NCBI RefSeq assembly: GCF_023242315.1
Contig: NZ_JALLIY010000003.1
Span: 1 to 64,000, forward strand
DNA length: 64,000 nt
Source: Pseudomonas sp. MWU13-2105
Lineage (GTDB): Bacteria; Pseudomonadota; Gammaproteobacteria; Pseudomonadales; Pseudomonadaceae
Direction: 5' to 3'
Numbering within the stretch: position 1 is the first letter of the stretch; every line of letters begins with the position of its first letter. Positions 45,270-54,223 of the stretch are shown piece after piece. A program made the position numbers and the translations under genes. Under the pieces are notes generated by a model that had not been told where the DNA came from, made no database searches, and saw nothing but the letters and a program-made list of their open reading frames with translations.

Positions 45270-45283
45270 TTGATAAAGATCAG
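45270..45283 (+). promoter_or_regulatory. Anr box (one mismatch) toward the ABC efflux operon
   Basis: TTGATAAAGATCAG differs from the consensus only in the last base. It lies about 129 bases before the ATPase ATG at 45405, in a 289-base divergent promoter region. Confidence 0.7.
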
Positions 45284-45404
45284 GGGGTACTGGGCAGAAC
45301 GCCAGATACTTGCGACACCGGCTGACGCGTTCCAATTGAAAGGGATGTCGGGGGAGTCCCCCTATAACGAGCGGGACACCCAGGCCATGTGGGCAGGAGA
45401 AATC

Positions 45405-46124
45405 ATGAGTACGGACCCAGCCGTCAGCGCAAGTCATCCGGCAATCGTGTCAAGTGGCCTGAGCAAATGGTTTGGCGAGGGCAGTGCGCGCATGCAGGCG
45501 GTCAACCAGGTGGCACTGGTCGCCGGCTTTGGCGAAATGGTGTTTATCGTCGGTCCTTCCGGTAGCGGCAAGACTACGTTGCTGAGCATGATCTCCGGCA
45601 TCCTGCGTCCAGATTCCGGCACGGTGACGATCAACGGCCAGGATATCTGGAGCCTGGGCACCGATGAGTTGGCCGAGCTGCGCCTGAACAACATTGGCTT
45701 CGTGTTCCAGGACTACCATCTGTTTGCGCGGTTGACCGCCGCCGAGAATGTTGCGATCCCGCTGATTCTCAAGCATCACGACTGGGACGATGCCATCGTA
45801 CAGGCCAGGCAGAGCCTGGAAGTGGTCGGCCTCAAGGATCGCGGGGACATCCTGCCGGTCAAGCTTTCCGGGGGCGAACAACAGCGCGTCGCCATAGCCC
45901 GGGCAATTGTCGGCGGGCCACAGATTCTGATCCTCGACGAACCGACTGCCTCCCTCGATGGTGATACCGGGAAAATGATCATCGCCTTCGTCAAGGAACG
46001 AATTCTAAACCAGCAGCGTTGCATCCTGATCGTCACCCACGATGCGCGGATCAACGAGTACGCCGATCGCATCATTCACATGGAAGACGGCCGTATCAGC
46101 GAAGCCGAACGGGCGCCGTCATGA
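45405..46124 (+). CDS. ABC efflux ATPase (DevA/LolD/MacB type)
   Basis: The 239-residue ATPase has Walker A GPSGSGKTT, signature LSGGEQQRVAIARAI, Walker B ILILDEPTASLDGDTG and the H-loop IVTHDARI. The LolD/MacB-type signature fits an exporter working with an FtsX-like permease. The start has a clear AGGAGA site. It overlaps the adaptor gene by four bases. Confidence 0.92.
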   Translation: MSTDPAVSASHPAIVSSGLSKWFGEGSARMQAVNQVALVAGFGEMVFIVGPSGSGKTTLLSMISGILRPDSGTVTINGQDIWSLGTDELAELRLNNIGFVFQDYHLFARLTAAENVAIPLILKHHDWDDAIVQARQSLEVVGLKDRGDILPVKLSGGEQQRVAIARAIVGGPQILILDEPTASLDGDTGKMIIAFVKERILNQQRCILIVTHDARINEYADRIIHMEDGRISEAERAPS

Positions 46125-47008
46125 AAAACCGCTGGTTGTTCAGCCTGGCGTTACTTGGTGTCCTGGCCGGCCTGGTGGCCGCGTACCTGCTTGGACGCAC
46201 CCCCCAGACACTGCCACCGGCCTTCGCCCCGGCCAGCAGTCCTTATGACAGCGCAATCTATGCCAACGGTATTATCGAGAGCGAGCAGGCCGGCGGCGCC
46301 AATATCGTGATTTACCCGCAGGTGGCCGGGCCGGTGACTCAAATACTGGTGCATGAGGGACAGCGGGTCACGCGCGGGCTGCCGTTGGTAACCATCGACG
46401 ATGCCGTGCCCAGGGCCAACTTCGAGTTGGCGCAAGCCAATCTGAGCACTGCCCGGGATCAGTACAACAAACGTCTGGCCTCCTATGCCATCGACGCCAA
46501 GTCCATCAGCAAGGATACCCTCGATACCGCCCGGGATAATGCGGTCCAGGCCCAGGCGGCACTGAAGGCTTCCGCTGCGACGCTGGCGCAGTATGCGATC
46601 AAGGCGCCGGCGGATGGGGTGGTGCTGACCGTCAACAGTACCGTCGGCAGCTATGTCTCGTCCCAGGGTGCCTATGACGTCTATACCCAGGGGTTCAACC
46701 CGCTGCTGGTCATGAGTTCCGAGCAGGACCACCTGGCTGTGCGTTGTTACGTCGACGAGATCCTGATTGCCCGCTTGCCCGCCCCCGAGCACATCCAGGC
46801 GCAGATGCTGATTCACGGTACGGATATCAAGGTGCCGTTGGAGTTTGTGCGGGTGCAGCCCTATGTGTCGCCGAAGATCGAGTTGTCCAACCAACGCCAG
46901 GAGAAAGTCGACCTGAGGGTCCTGCCGGTGATTTTCCGGTTTGAGAAAAAAGACCTCCCGATGGTCTATCCGGGGCAGTTGGTGGATGTTTTCATAGGGC
47001 GCAAATAA
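46121..47008 (+). CDS. Periplasmic membrane-fusion adaptor (DevB/HlyD type)
   Basis: The 295-residue protein has an N-terminal anchor (WLFSLALLGVLAGLVAAYLLG), a lipoyl-like half (IYPQVAGPVTQILVHEGQRVTRGLPL), a short coiled hairpin, and a beta-barrel domain (QYAIKAPADGVVLTVNSTVGSYVS). It links the inner-membrane ABC complex to the outer-membrane factor encoded next. Overlaps of one and four bases on both sides show one operon. Confidence 0.9.
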   Translation: MKNRWLFSLALLGVLAGLVAAYLLGRTPQTLPPAFAPASSPYDSAIYANGIIESEQAGGANIVIYPQVAGPVTQILVHEGQRVTRGLPLVTIDDAVPRANFELAQANLSTARDQYNKRLASYAIDAKSISKDTLDTARDNAVQAQAALKASAATLAQYAIKAPADGVVLTVNSTVGSYVSSQGAYDVYTQGFNPLLVMSSEQDHLAVRCYVDEILIARLPAPEHIQAQMLIHGTDIKVPLEFVRVQPYVSPKIELSNQRQEKVDLRVLPVIFRFEKKDLPMVYPGQLVDVFIGRK

Positions 47009-48501
47009 TGGTTCGGCCAAGCGCACTTCGCCCGATACGGTCCCGTGGCCGCTGGTTGATCCCCGGCCTGCTGGCGTTGGTGAGCGCCTGCACGGTGGGG
47101 CCGGACTTCTTGCGTCCGGCGGCCCCTTCGCAGCAAGGCTATCTTCATGAGCCGGTCACCGCCACCGTTGCCGCGCAGGGACAGGCGCAGCGTTTTTTGC
47201 CGGGGGCCGAGGTCACGCCGGGCTGGTGGCGACTGTTCCAGTCAGCTTCGCTGGATGCGGTGGTGCGCCAGGCCATCGCCAACAACATGACCCTGCAGGC
47301 GGCCGAGGCCAGCTTGCGGCAAAGCCAGGACACGCTCATGGCCGGCTATGGGGTGTTCTATCCGCACCTGGATGTTCATGCCGGTGCCAGCCGCGAACGT
47401 AGTGCGCCGATCCAGCAAGGGCAGGCTACGGCGGGGTCGGTCTTCAATGTGCTGACCCTGAGTGGCACGATCAGCTACACCCTCGATATTTTCGGTGGCG
47501 AACGGCGAACCGTGGAAGGCCTGCAGGCCCAGGTCGATCATCAAACCTGGCTGACCCAGGCGGCTTACCTCACCCTGACCGCGAATGTCGTTAATACCGC
47601 CATCGCCCGCGCGGCCTATGCCGCTCAGCTCCAGGCCACCGAGCAACTGATTGAACTGCAAAGGCAACAGCTGCAAACCACGCAGGCACAGGTACGCAGT
47701 GGCACCACTGCATATTCGGCGATCCTGAGCCTGCAAAGCCTGATCGCCAGCAACGAGGCGCTGCTACCGGCGCTGAAGCAGAAAATCAGCCAGGCCGAGC
47801 ATTTGCTGGCGACGCTGGAGGGGGTTGTGCCTGCCGAGGTCAAACTCCCGGACCTGCAGTTGGCCGGACTGTCGTTGCCCAGGGATCTGCCGGTCAGCCT
47901 GCCTTCGGTACTGGTTCGCCAGCGCCCGGATATCCTCTCCGCCGAGGCGCAACTGCATCAGGCCAGCGCCGCGATCGGCGTGGCCACGGCGGCGATGTTA
48001 CCCAGCTTCAGCCTGACCGGGACCTACGGTAGCGCCGGTTCGAGCGCGGGATCGCTGTTCGCCGGTGCGGGGCGCTTCTGGAGTGTCGGGCCATCGGTGG
48101 ATATCCCGCTGTTTCAAGGCGGCAGCTTGTGGTTTGGGCGTAAAGCCGCGATCGATGCCTATCAGCAGGCCGCAGCGAATTATCGGCAAGTGGTGCTCGA
48201 GTCCTTTGCCCAGGTCGCCGATGCCCTCAAGGCGCTGGAGTTCGATGCCCAGGCCCTGCAAAAACAGGCCGAGGCCCAGGTCGCCGCGCAAGAGGCGCTG
48301 CGACTCTTGCAAGCCAACTACCGCTCGGGCCTGGTGACTTATCTGGAGCTGCTGGCCGCCGATGTGCAACTGCATCAGGTCAACATCGCCTATCTGCAAG
48401 CGCTGGCCCAGCGTCATCAGGACACTGTCGGCCTGTTCGTTGCCCTGGGCGGCGGCTGGTGGAACCGCGTGGACGCTATCAGCAGCAGGCCGGGCCCATG
48501 A
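47008..48501 (+). CDS. NodT-family outer-membrane efflux lipoprotein
   Basis: The 497-residue TolC-like protein has a lipobox (LLALVSACTVGPDF), so the N-terminal Cys is probably lipidated. Its repeats follow the OEP pattern (ASLDAVVRQAIANNMTLQAAEASLRQS, LPVSLPSVLVRQRPDILSAEAQLHQASA). It gives the ABC efflux system its own outer-membrane channel. Start and stop overlap the flanking genes (TAATG, ATGA). Confidence 0.92.
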   Translation: MVRPSALRPIRSRGRWLIPGLLALVSACTVGPDFLRPAAPSQQGYLHEPVTATVAAQGQAQRFLPGAEVTPGWWRLFQSASLDAVVRQAIANNMTLQAAEASLRQSQDTLMAGYGVFYPHLDVHAGASRERSAPIQQGQATAGSVFNVLTLSGTISYTLDIFGGERRTVEGLQAQVDHQTWLTQAAYLTLTANVVNTAIARAAYAAQLQATEQLIELQRQQLQTTQAQVRSGTTAYSAILSLQSLIASNEALLPALKQKISQAEHLLATLEGVVPAEVKLPDLQLAGLSLPRDLPVSLPSVLVRQRPDILSAEAQLHQASAAIGVATAAMLPSFSLTGTYGSAGSSAGSLFAGAGRFWSVGPSVDIPLFQGGSLWFGRKAAIDAYQQAAANYRQVVLESFAQVADALKALEFDAQALQKQAEAQVAAQEALRLLQANYRSGLVTYLELLAADVQLHQVNIAYLQALAQRHQDTVGLFVALGGGWWNRVDAISSRPGP

Positions 48502-49640
48502 AGAACTTCGGTATTCTGCGCATTGGCTTCAAACTCCTGGTCAATGATCGCTCCAAGTTCTCCGCGTTGCTGGTGGGCATTACCTTTTCGGTATTCCTGA
48601 TGATGCAGATGACGGCGATGTTTGCCGGGATCCTCAACCGGGCCTACTCGACGGTGACCAATGTGGGGGCGGCGATGTGGATCCTGGACCCGGCGGTGAA
48701 CACCCCGACCAGCGTCATCCCGCTGCCGGATTACCTGCTCGATGCGGTACGCAGCATGGACCAGGTCCGCTATGCCGTGCCGATCTTCATTGGCGGCGCA
48801 CAGGTCCGGCTGGCCAGCGGCACCTACCAGTCGGTCAGTGTGATCGGCCTGGACGACACCAGCCTGTTCGGCCGGCCGCAGCTGGAGCAGGGCGCCATCG
48901 AGGATATCTACGCCGAAAACGCGTTCATCATGGTCCATGATGCCGAATTTTCGAAACTGGAGAACCCCAGGATAGGCACCGCCTTCGAGCTCAATGATCA
49001 TCGCGGCACCATCGTCGGCATTGCCAAGGTACTCACCAGCGGCCTGACCGGAGTGCCGACGCTCTACACCACCTACAGGCGCGCCATCGAATACCTGCCG
49101 ACCACCCGGTTCACCATCTCCTACATCCTCCTGGAACCGCGCAATGAAGCGGCCGTGAGCCTGATCAAGCAACAGGTCTCGAAGTTGGGTTACATCGCCC
49201 TGACCAAGGACGAGTTCAACCAGCGCATCGCCAATTACTACATCTATCAGACCGGGGTGGGCACCAATATCCTGATGATGACGATCATCAGCTTTCTGGT
49301 CGGCTTGTCGATTTCCGGGCAGACCTTCTACACCTTCATCCTGGAGAACCTGGACAAATTCGCCGCGCTCAAGGCGATTGGCGCCAAGAGCCGCGAGCTG
49401 ATCTACATGATCCTGTTCATGGCCACGTTCACGGCGATGACCGGTTATGGACTGGGCATCGGCCTGGTCACGCTGATGATCTCCGTGGCGCGCTCCAACC
49501 TGCCCAACTACGCGGCCATTATCACGTTCTGGAATCTCGGGCTGGCCTTCGTCATGGTGCTCCTGATCGCCGGGGTCTCCAGTTATGTGGGGATCCGCAA
49601 GGTCCTGAGGATCGAGCCCTTCGATATTTTCAGGGGCTGA
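48498..49640 (+). CDS. FtsX-like ABC permease (DevC type)
   Basis: The 380-residue protein has one N-terminal membrane helix, a large periplasmic domain and three C-terminal helices in an FtsX domain, ending VLRIEPFDIFRG. This is the DevC architecture of DevBCA exporters. The substrate is unknown; DevBCA of heterocyst-forming cyanobacteria exports glycolipids, and MacB exports other molecules. An upstream in-frame extension inside the NodT gene is rejected. Confidence 0.9.
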   Translation: MKNFGILRIGFKLLVNDRSKFSALLVGITFSVFLMMQMTAMFAGILNRAYSTVTNVGAAMWILDPAVNTPTSVIPLPDYLLDAVRSMDQVRYAVPIFIGGAQVRLASGTYQSVSVIGLDDTSLFGRPQLEQGAIEDIYAENAFIMVHDAEFSKLENPRIGTAFELNDHRGTIVGIAKVLTSGLTGVPTLYTTYRRAIEYLPTTRFTISYILLEPRNEAAVSLIKQQVSKLGYIALTKDEFNQRIANYYIYQTGVGTNILMMTIISFLVGLSISGQTFYTFILENLDKFAALKAIGAKSRELIYMILFMATFTAMTGYGLGIGLVTLMISVARSNLPNYAAIITFWNLGLAFVMVLLIAGVSSYVGIRKVLRIEPFDIFRG

Positions 49641-49687
49641 AGGGCGGGCCGCTCGAACCCACCGGCCGGCCCGGGAAACCATCTCCG

Positions 49688-49701
49688 TTGATAAAGATCA
49701 A
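49688..49701 (+). promoter_or_regulatory. Anr/FNR box (perfect) before the beta-CASP gene
   Basis: TTGATAAAGATCAA is a perfect match, centred about 68 bases before the ATG at 49763. Confidence 0.85.
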
Positions 49702-49762
49702 CCGCCCGTCCCGCCGAAGGGAGGATGAATAGAGCACTTCAACAGTGTTCAAAGAGACGACC

Positions 49763-51121
49763 ATGCGAATGACATTTCTCGGTGCGGCGGGTACGGTCAC
49801 AGGAAGCAAGTACCTGCTGGAGCATCACGGCAAACATGTGTTGATCGATTGCGGCCTGTTCCAGGGCTACAAGCAGCTGCGCTTGCACAACTGGGACGCC
49901 TTCGGCCTGCCGGTGCGCGATCTGGATGCCATTGTGCTGACCCACGCCCACCTGGATCACAGTGGCTACTTGCCGGTGCTGGTGCGCAACGGTTATCGCG
50001 GCCCGATCTATGCCACCGCCGCGACCTGCGAGTTGGTCAAGATCCTGCTGCTGGACAGTGGGCGGTTGCAGGAAGAAGAGGCCGAGTTCGCCAATCGCCA
50101 TGGCTTTTCCAAGCATGATCCGGCGCTGCCGTTGTACACCGAGCAGGATGCCGAGCAGGCGCTGAAGCTGTTGCGACCGCTGGCGTTGCACCACAAGGTC
50201 GATATCGCCCCGCAGATGAGCCTGCAGTTGCGCGGCGCCGGGCATATCCTCGGCGCCGCCAGCGTGGAAATCGTTGCCGATGGCGTGACCCTGGTGTGCT
50301 CAGGCGACCTCGGGCGGCCGAATGACCCGTTGATGTTCGCGCCGGAAACCATCGAGCAGGCGGACTACCTGCTGGTGGAGTCGACTTATGGCGACCGTCA
50401 CCACTCGGTCGAAGACCCGGAAGAGAAATTGGCTGAGGTCATTACCCGTACCGCGTTGCGCCACGGTATCACCCTGGTGCCGTCGTTCGCGGTCGGGCGT
50501 GCCCAGTTGCTGATGTATTACCTGTATCGGTTGAAGCAAAAACACGCGATCCCGGACTTGCCGATCTACCTCAACAGCCCCATGGCAACGGATGTCACGC
50601 GCCTGTATGAGCGCTTTCGCGATGAGCACCGCTTGTCACCGGAAGAATGCCGGGGCATGTGCGAGGGCACGCACTTTGTGCATTCGACCCAGGAGTCCAT
50701 CGATCTTGACCAGCAGCGTATCCCCGCGGTGATCATCGCCGCCAGCGGCATGGCGACCGGCGGGCGGGTCCTGCACCACCTCAAGACACTGGCGCCGAAC
50801 CCGCTCAATACCCTGCTGATACCCGGCTTCCAGGCCGGCGGCACGCGCGGTGCGCACATTGTCGCGGGGGCGCCGTCGGTGCGCATCCACGGCCAGGATG
50901 TACCGATCCGCGCCGAAGTCGTGCAGATGGACAGCCTGTCCGCGCATGCCGATGCCGATGAAATCATCCAGTGGTTGCGCAGCTTCAAGCGGCCGCCCAA
51001 GCATACCTACGTGGTCCACGGCGAGCCCAATGCCGCGGATGTACTGCGTCAGCGCATCAGCCGGGAACTGGGCTGGTCGGTATCGGTACCGGAGTATCGC
51101 GACGGCGTCGAACTCAGCTGA
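49763..51121 (+). CDS. Beta-CASP metallo-beta-lactamase fold protein (RNA exonuclease-like)
   Basis: The 452-residue protein belongs to the CPSF/YSH1-like beta-CASP group. It has FLGAAGTVTGSKYLLEHHG, the metal site THAHLDHSGYLP, VVESTYGDRHH-like (LLVESTYGDRHH), SFAVGRAQLLMYYL, VIIAASGMATGGRVLHHL, and the C-terminal motif SLSAHADADEI with HTYVVHGEP. Such proteins process or degrade RNA. A perfect Anr box precedes it. The ATG at 49763 (AAAGAGA site) is preferred over 49745. It overlaps the convergent dehydrogenase gene by eight bases. Confidence 0.9.
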   Translation: MRMTFLGAAGTVTGSKYLLEHHGKHVLIDCGLFQGYKQLRLHNWDAFGLPVRDLDAIVLTHAHLDHSGYLPVLVRNGYRGPIYATAATCELVKILLLDSGRLQEEEAEFANRHGFSKHDPALPLYTEQDAEQALKLLRPLALHHKVDIAPQMSLQLRGAGHILGAASVEIVADGVTLVCSGDLGRPNDPLMFAPETIEQADYLLVESTYGDRHHSVEDPEEKLAEVITRTALRHGITLVPSFAVGRAQLLMYYLYRLKQKHAIPDLPIYLNSPMATDVTRLYERFRDEHRLSPEECRGMCEGTHFVHSTQESIDLDQQRIPAVIIAASGMATGGRVLHHLKTLAPNPLNTLLIPGFQAGGTRGAHIVAGAPSVRIHGQDVPIRAEVVQMDSLSAHADADEIIQWLRSFKRPPKHTYVVHGEPNAADVLRQRISRELGWSVSVPEYRDGVELS

Positions 51122-52160
51122 GCCCCGCGGCGTCAGGCCGCGGCCCTGACGATCCGTCGTCGGGAGCGCTGGCTGGCCAGGGGGTCAGCACGATCGCTCC
51201 CTTGACCGCTCCGGCCCTGAGTTGCGCCAAGGCCTGGTTGGCTTCGGCCAGGGGGAAAACCGTGACGTCGCAATGCACTGGTGTGCGCCGGATCTCGTCG
51301 AAAAAAGCCGTGCCGTCGTCGCGCGTCAGGTTGGCTACCGAGCGTATGCAACGCTCGCCCCAGAGCAGCCGGTAGGGGAAACCTGGCACATCGCTCATAT
51401 GAATTCCGGCACAGATCACACAGCCCCCGCGGACAGTAGAGGCCAGTGCCTGTGGGACCAGCGGGCCGACCGGGGCAAAGATCAGGCTGGCGTCCAGTAG
51501 ATGGGGGGACGGCTGGTCCGAAGGGCCCGCCCAGGTCGCGCCGAGCGCCCGGGCGTAAGCCTGGCCTTCAGTGTCCCCGGGTCGGGTGAAGGCATAGACC
51601 TGCTGGCCCCGACCCAGCGCCACCTGGATCGCCAGATGGGCCGCCGCGCCGAAGCCATAGAGTCCCAGATGCTGCGCCGTGCCGGCCAGGCGCAGGGCGC
51701 GGAAGCCGATCAAGCCGGCACAGAGCAGGGGGGCTGCCTCGGTAGCGCTCATGCCTTCGGGCAGGGCAAAGCAGAAGCGGGCATCGGCGACGGTGTATTG
51801 CGCATAGCCGCCGTCCAGGTGGCAACCGGTGAATCGCGCTTGTTCGCAGAGATTTTCCCGGCCCGAGCGGCAGAACTCGCATTCCCCGCACGTCCAGCCC
51901 AGCCAGGGCACGCCGACCCTCTGGCCGGTCCAGCTGGAGGCGACATCGCTGCCGACAGCGATCACTTCACCGACGATTTCATGCCCGGGCACCCTGGGCA
52001 GCACCGCCTGGGGCAATTCGCCGTCCAGCAGGTGCAGGTCGGTGCGGCAAACACCGCAGGCCAGGACCTTGATCAGCAACTGCCCATCCGCCGGATGCGG
52101 AATCTGCCGCTCCTCCGATTGCAGGGGCTGGCCGGGGGAATGCAGGACCATGGCGTGCAT
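51114..52160 (-). CDS. Zinc-dependent alcohol dehydrogenase
   Basis: The 348-residue MDR protein has CGVCRTDLHLLDGEL (catalytic Zn Cys), PGHEIVGEVIAVG, the structural zinc loop CGECEFCRSGRENLC, and a cofactor-binding LYGFGAAAHLAIQVALG. It probably interconverts an aldehyde and alcohol with NAD(H) and may help dispose of reducing power when oxygen is scarce. A GGAGA site precedes the ATG at 52160. The last 8 bases overlap the convergent beta-CASP gene. Confidence 0.9.
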   Translation of the reverse strand: MHAMVLHSPGQPLQSEERQIPHPADGQLLIKVLACGVCRTDLHLLDGELPQAVLPRVPGHEIVGEVIAVGSDVASSWTGQRVGVPWLGWTCGECEFCRSGRENLCEQARFTGCHLDGGYAQYTVADARFCFALPEGMSATEAAPLLCAGLIGFRALRLAGTAQHLGLYGFGAAAHLAIQVALGRGQQVYAFTRPGDTEGQAYARALGATWAGPSDQPSPHLLDASLIFAPVGPLVPQALASTVRGGCVICAGIHMSDVPGFPYRLLWGERCIRSVANLTRDDGTAFFDEIRRTPVHCDVTVFPLAEANQALAQLRAGAVKGAIVLTPWPASAPDDGSSGPRPDAAGLS

Positions 52161-52351
52161 GATGATTCTCCATAAGCAGTGGTCTTCAGGCCGTCCTGGT
52201 TCATCAGCCCATTTCATGGCGATGGATCTGCGCTACCAATGTGCGTGACGCATCGCCATGGGCTTTCTGGAAGCCCAGACCGACCGCTGGGCATTGCTCG
52301 TAGCAGCATAGGCTTTGTAGATCCGGATACACACCTCGTTTACGTGCGGAT

Positions 52352-52365
52352 CTGATCCAGATCAG
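52352..52365. promoter_or_regulatory. Anr-like palindrome (two mismatches) in the adh/polX divergent region
   Basis: CTGATCCAGATCAG is a perfect palindrome differing from the Anr consensus at its first and last positions. It is 61 bases before the polX ATG. Confidence 0.5.
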
Positions 52366-52426
52366 TTATTGACCAATACTTTGCGCCATGCTGCTTGAAC
52401 ACCTTCTCCGTAGAGGAAGTCGCTCC

Positions 52427-54223
52427 ATGAGTCCTTCCGGATTACGCCTCAAAAAAACTGTCGTCGATACGCCTGTGCAGTCCCATGTACTTGCCCGATG
52501 GCCGGCCAATGAAACCATCGCGCTGATTTTTGACGATATCGCCGAACTGTTGGCGGTCCAGGGCGCCAACCCTTTCCGGATCCGTGCCTACCATAACGCC
52601 GCGCGGACGCTCAGGGGACTGACGTTCGAGCTGGCGAAACTGATTGCACAGGGTAAGCAGCCGGCGAAACTACGTGGCATCGGCAAGGATCTGCTGGGCA
52701 AGATCCAGGAGATCACAACTACCGGTGACTGCGCGCTGCACCAGCGCTTGCGCGAATCCATGCCAGGGCTGGTTCAGTTGCTGGCCATTCCGGGATTGGG
52801 CGCCAGGCGGGTACAGCATCTCTATCAGGAACTGGGCATCCAGACCCTGGCACAATTGCGCGAGGCGGCCAGGAACGGGCGTATCCGGCAGTTGCGCGGC
52901 TTTGGCGAGCAGATGGAAACCCACCTGCTCAAGGCGACACAAGGCGCGGTGGGCGAACAGCGTCTGCCGTTGGCCCGGGTGATGCCACTGGCCCGGCGGT
53001 TGTGCGAGTACCTGCAACAGTTTCCGGGGGTGCGGTCCGCGACCGTGGCCGGCAGCCTGCGTCGTATGCGCGATACGATCGGTGATATCGATCTGCTGGT
53101 GACGGCCCCTCCTGCCATAGAGGTCATGGCTCATTTCCTGCGCTATCCAGCTATCAAGACGGTGCTGCAGCAAGGTTCGACACGAGCCAGTGTGATCCTC
53201 GATGACGGCCTGCAAGTCGACTTGCGCCTGGTCGACCCCGCAGTCGAGGGGGCGGCACTGGTGTACTTTACCGGTAGCAAGGCGCACAACATTACCCTCC
53301 GTTTGCGGGCCAAGAAGCAGGACCTGAAGCTCAGCGAGTATGGGCTTTTCAAAGGGCGTGAGTGCCTGGCCAGCGCCAGCGAGGCGCAGGTCTACCAGGC
53401 ACTGGGGCTGCCCTGGATCGCACCGGAACTGCGCGAGGACCGCGGTGAGATCCTCGCTGCACAGAAGGGGCAACTGCCTTGTCTGATCGAACCGGGCGAT
53501 CTCAAAGGCGATTTGCACGCCCATACGCCGCCGGGCGGCGGCCCCCGCGCCCTGGAAGACATGGCGCTCGCGGCTCGCGCGGCGGGTCTGGAATACCTGG
53601 CGATCACCGATGACTCGGCATTCCTGCAGAGTGGGCAGGGCCCTGAGCTTGAGAGGCTGGAGCAGCAGATTGAACGGATCGATGCCATCAACCGGCGATT
53701 GTCGGGCATTACCTTGCTCAAGGGCCTCGAAGTGGAGATACTCGAAGATGGCCGCCTGGATGTGCCGGACAGTCTGTTGGCGCACCTGGATCTGGTGGTC
53801 GGGGTGGTGCGCAAGCATTTTGCGTTACCTTCGCCGCAGCAGACCCGGCGGCTGTTGCGCGCCATGGAACATCAGTATTTTACCGTCCTGGCCCATCCGC
53901 TGTGTCGCCTGATCAACGAGCGTGGGCCCCTGGCCCTGGATTTTCCGGCAGTGGTCAAGGCCGCGGCGCAGCGTGGATGTTGCCTGGAGCTCAACGCGCA
54001 GCCCCAGCGCATGGACCTGTTCGACCTGCAATGCCAATACGCCCGGGATCATGGTGTGCTGATCAGTATCAGCGCCGACGCACGGAGCGGCGAGGATTTC
54101 GACTACCTGCCTTATGGCATCGGCCAGGCCCGAAGAGCCTGGCTGGAGAAATCACAGGTGCTCAATACCCGCTCACTGACGCAGCTCGGAGATTATCTTC
54201 GTACCGTCCATGGCAAGGCCTGA
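52427..54223 (+). CDS. polX: Family X DNA polymerase with PHP domain
   Basis: The 598-residue protein has an 8-kDa-like helical start, HhH motifs (LRGIGKDLLGKIQEI, IPGLGARRVQHLY), the Pol X palm with paired Asp in IGDIDLLVTA and a third Asp in VDLRLVD, then a C-terminal PHP domain (residues about 370-598) with DLHAHTPPGGG, ITDDS, and ISISADARSGEDF. This matches bacterial PolX, which fills gaps in base-excision repair and carries 3'-5' exonuclease activity in PHP. The start follows AGAGGAAG. The 3' end overlaps ftsH by 51 bases in convergent orientation. Confidence 0.92.
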   Translation: MSPSGLRLKKTVVDTPVQSHVLARWPANETIALIFDDIAELLAVQGANPFRIRAYHNAARTLRGLTFELAKLIAQGKQPAKLRGIGKDLLGKIQEITTTGDCALHQRLRESMPGLVQLLAIPGLGARRVQHLYQELGIQTLAQLREAARNGRIRQLRGFGEQMETHLLKATQGAVGEQRLPLARVMPLARRLCEYLQQFPGVRSATVAGSLRRMRDTIGDIDLLVTAPPAIEVMAHFLRYPAIKTVLQQGSTRASVILDDGLQVDLRLVDPAVEGAALVYFTGSKAHNITLRLRAKKQDLKLSEYGLFKGRECLASASEAQVYQALGLPWIAPELREDRGEILAAQKGQLPCLIEPGDLKGDLHAHTPPGGGPRALEDMALAARAAGLEYLAITDDSAFLQSGQGPELERLEQQIERIDAINRRLSGITLLKGLEVEILEDGRLDVPDSLLAHLDLVVGVVRKHFALPSPQQTRRLLRAMEHQYFTVLAHPLCRLINERGPLALDFPAVVKAAAQRGCCLELNAQPQRMDLFDLQCQYARDHGVLISISADARSGEDFDYLPYGIGQARRAWLEKSQVLNTRSLTQLGDYLRTVHGKA

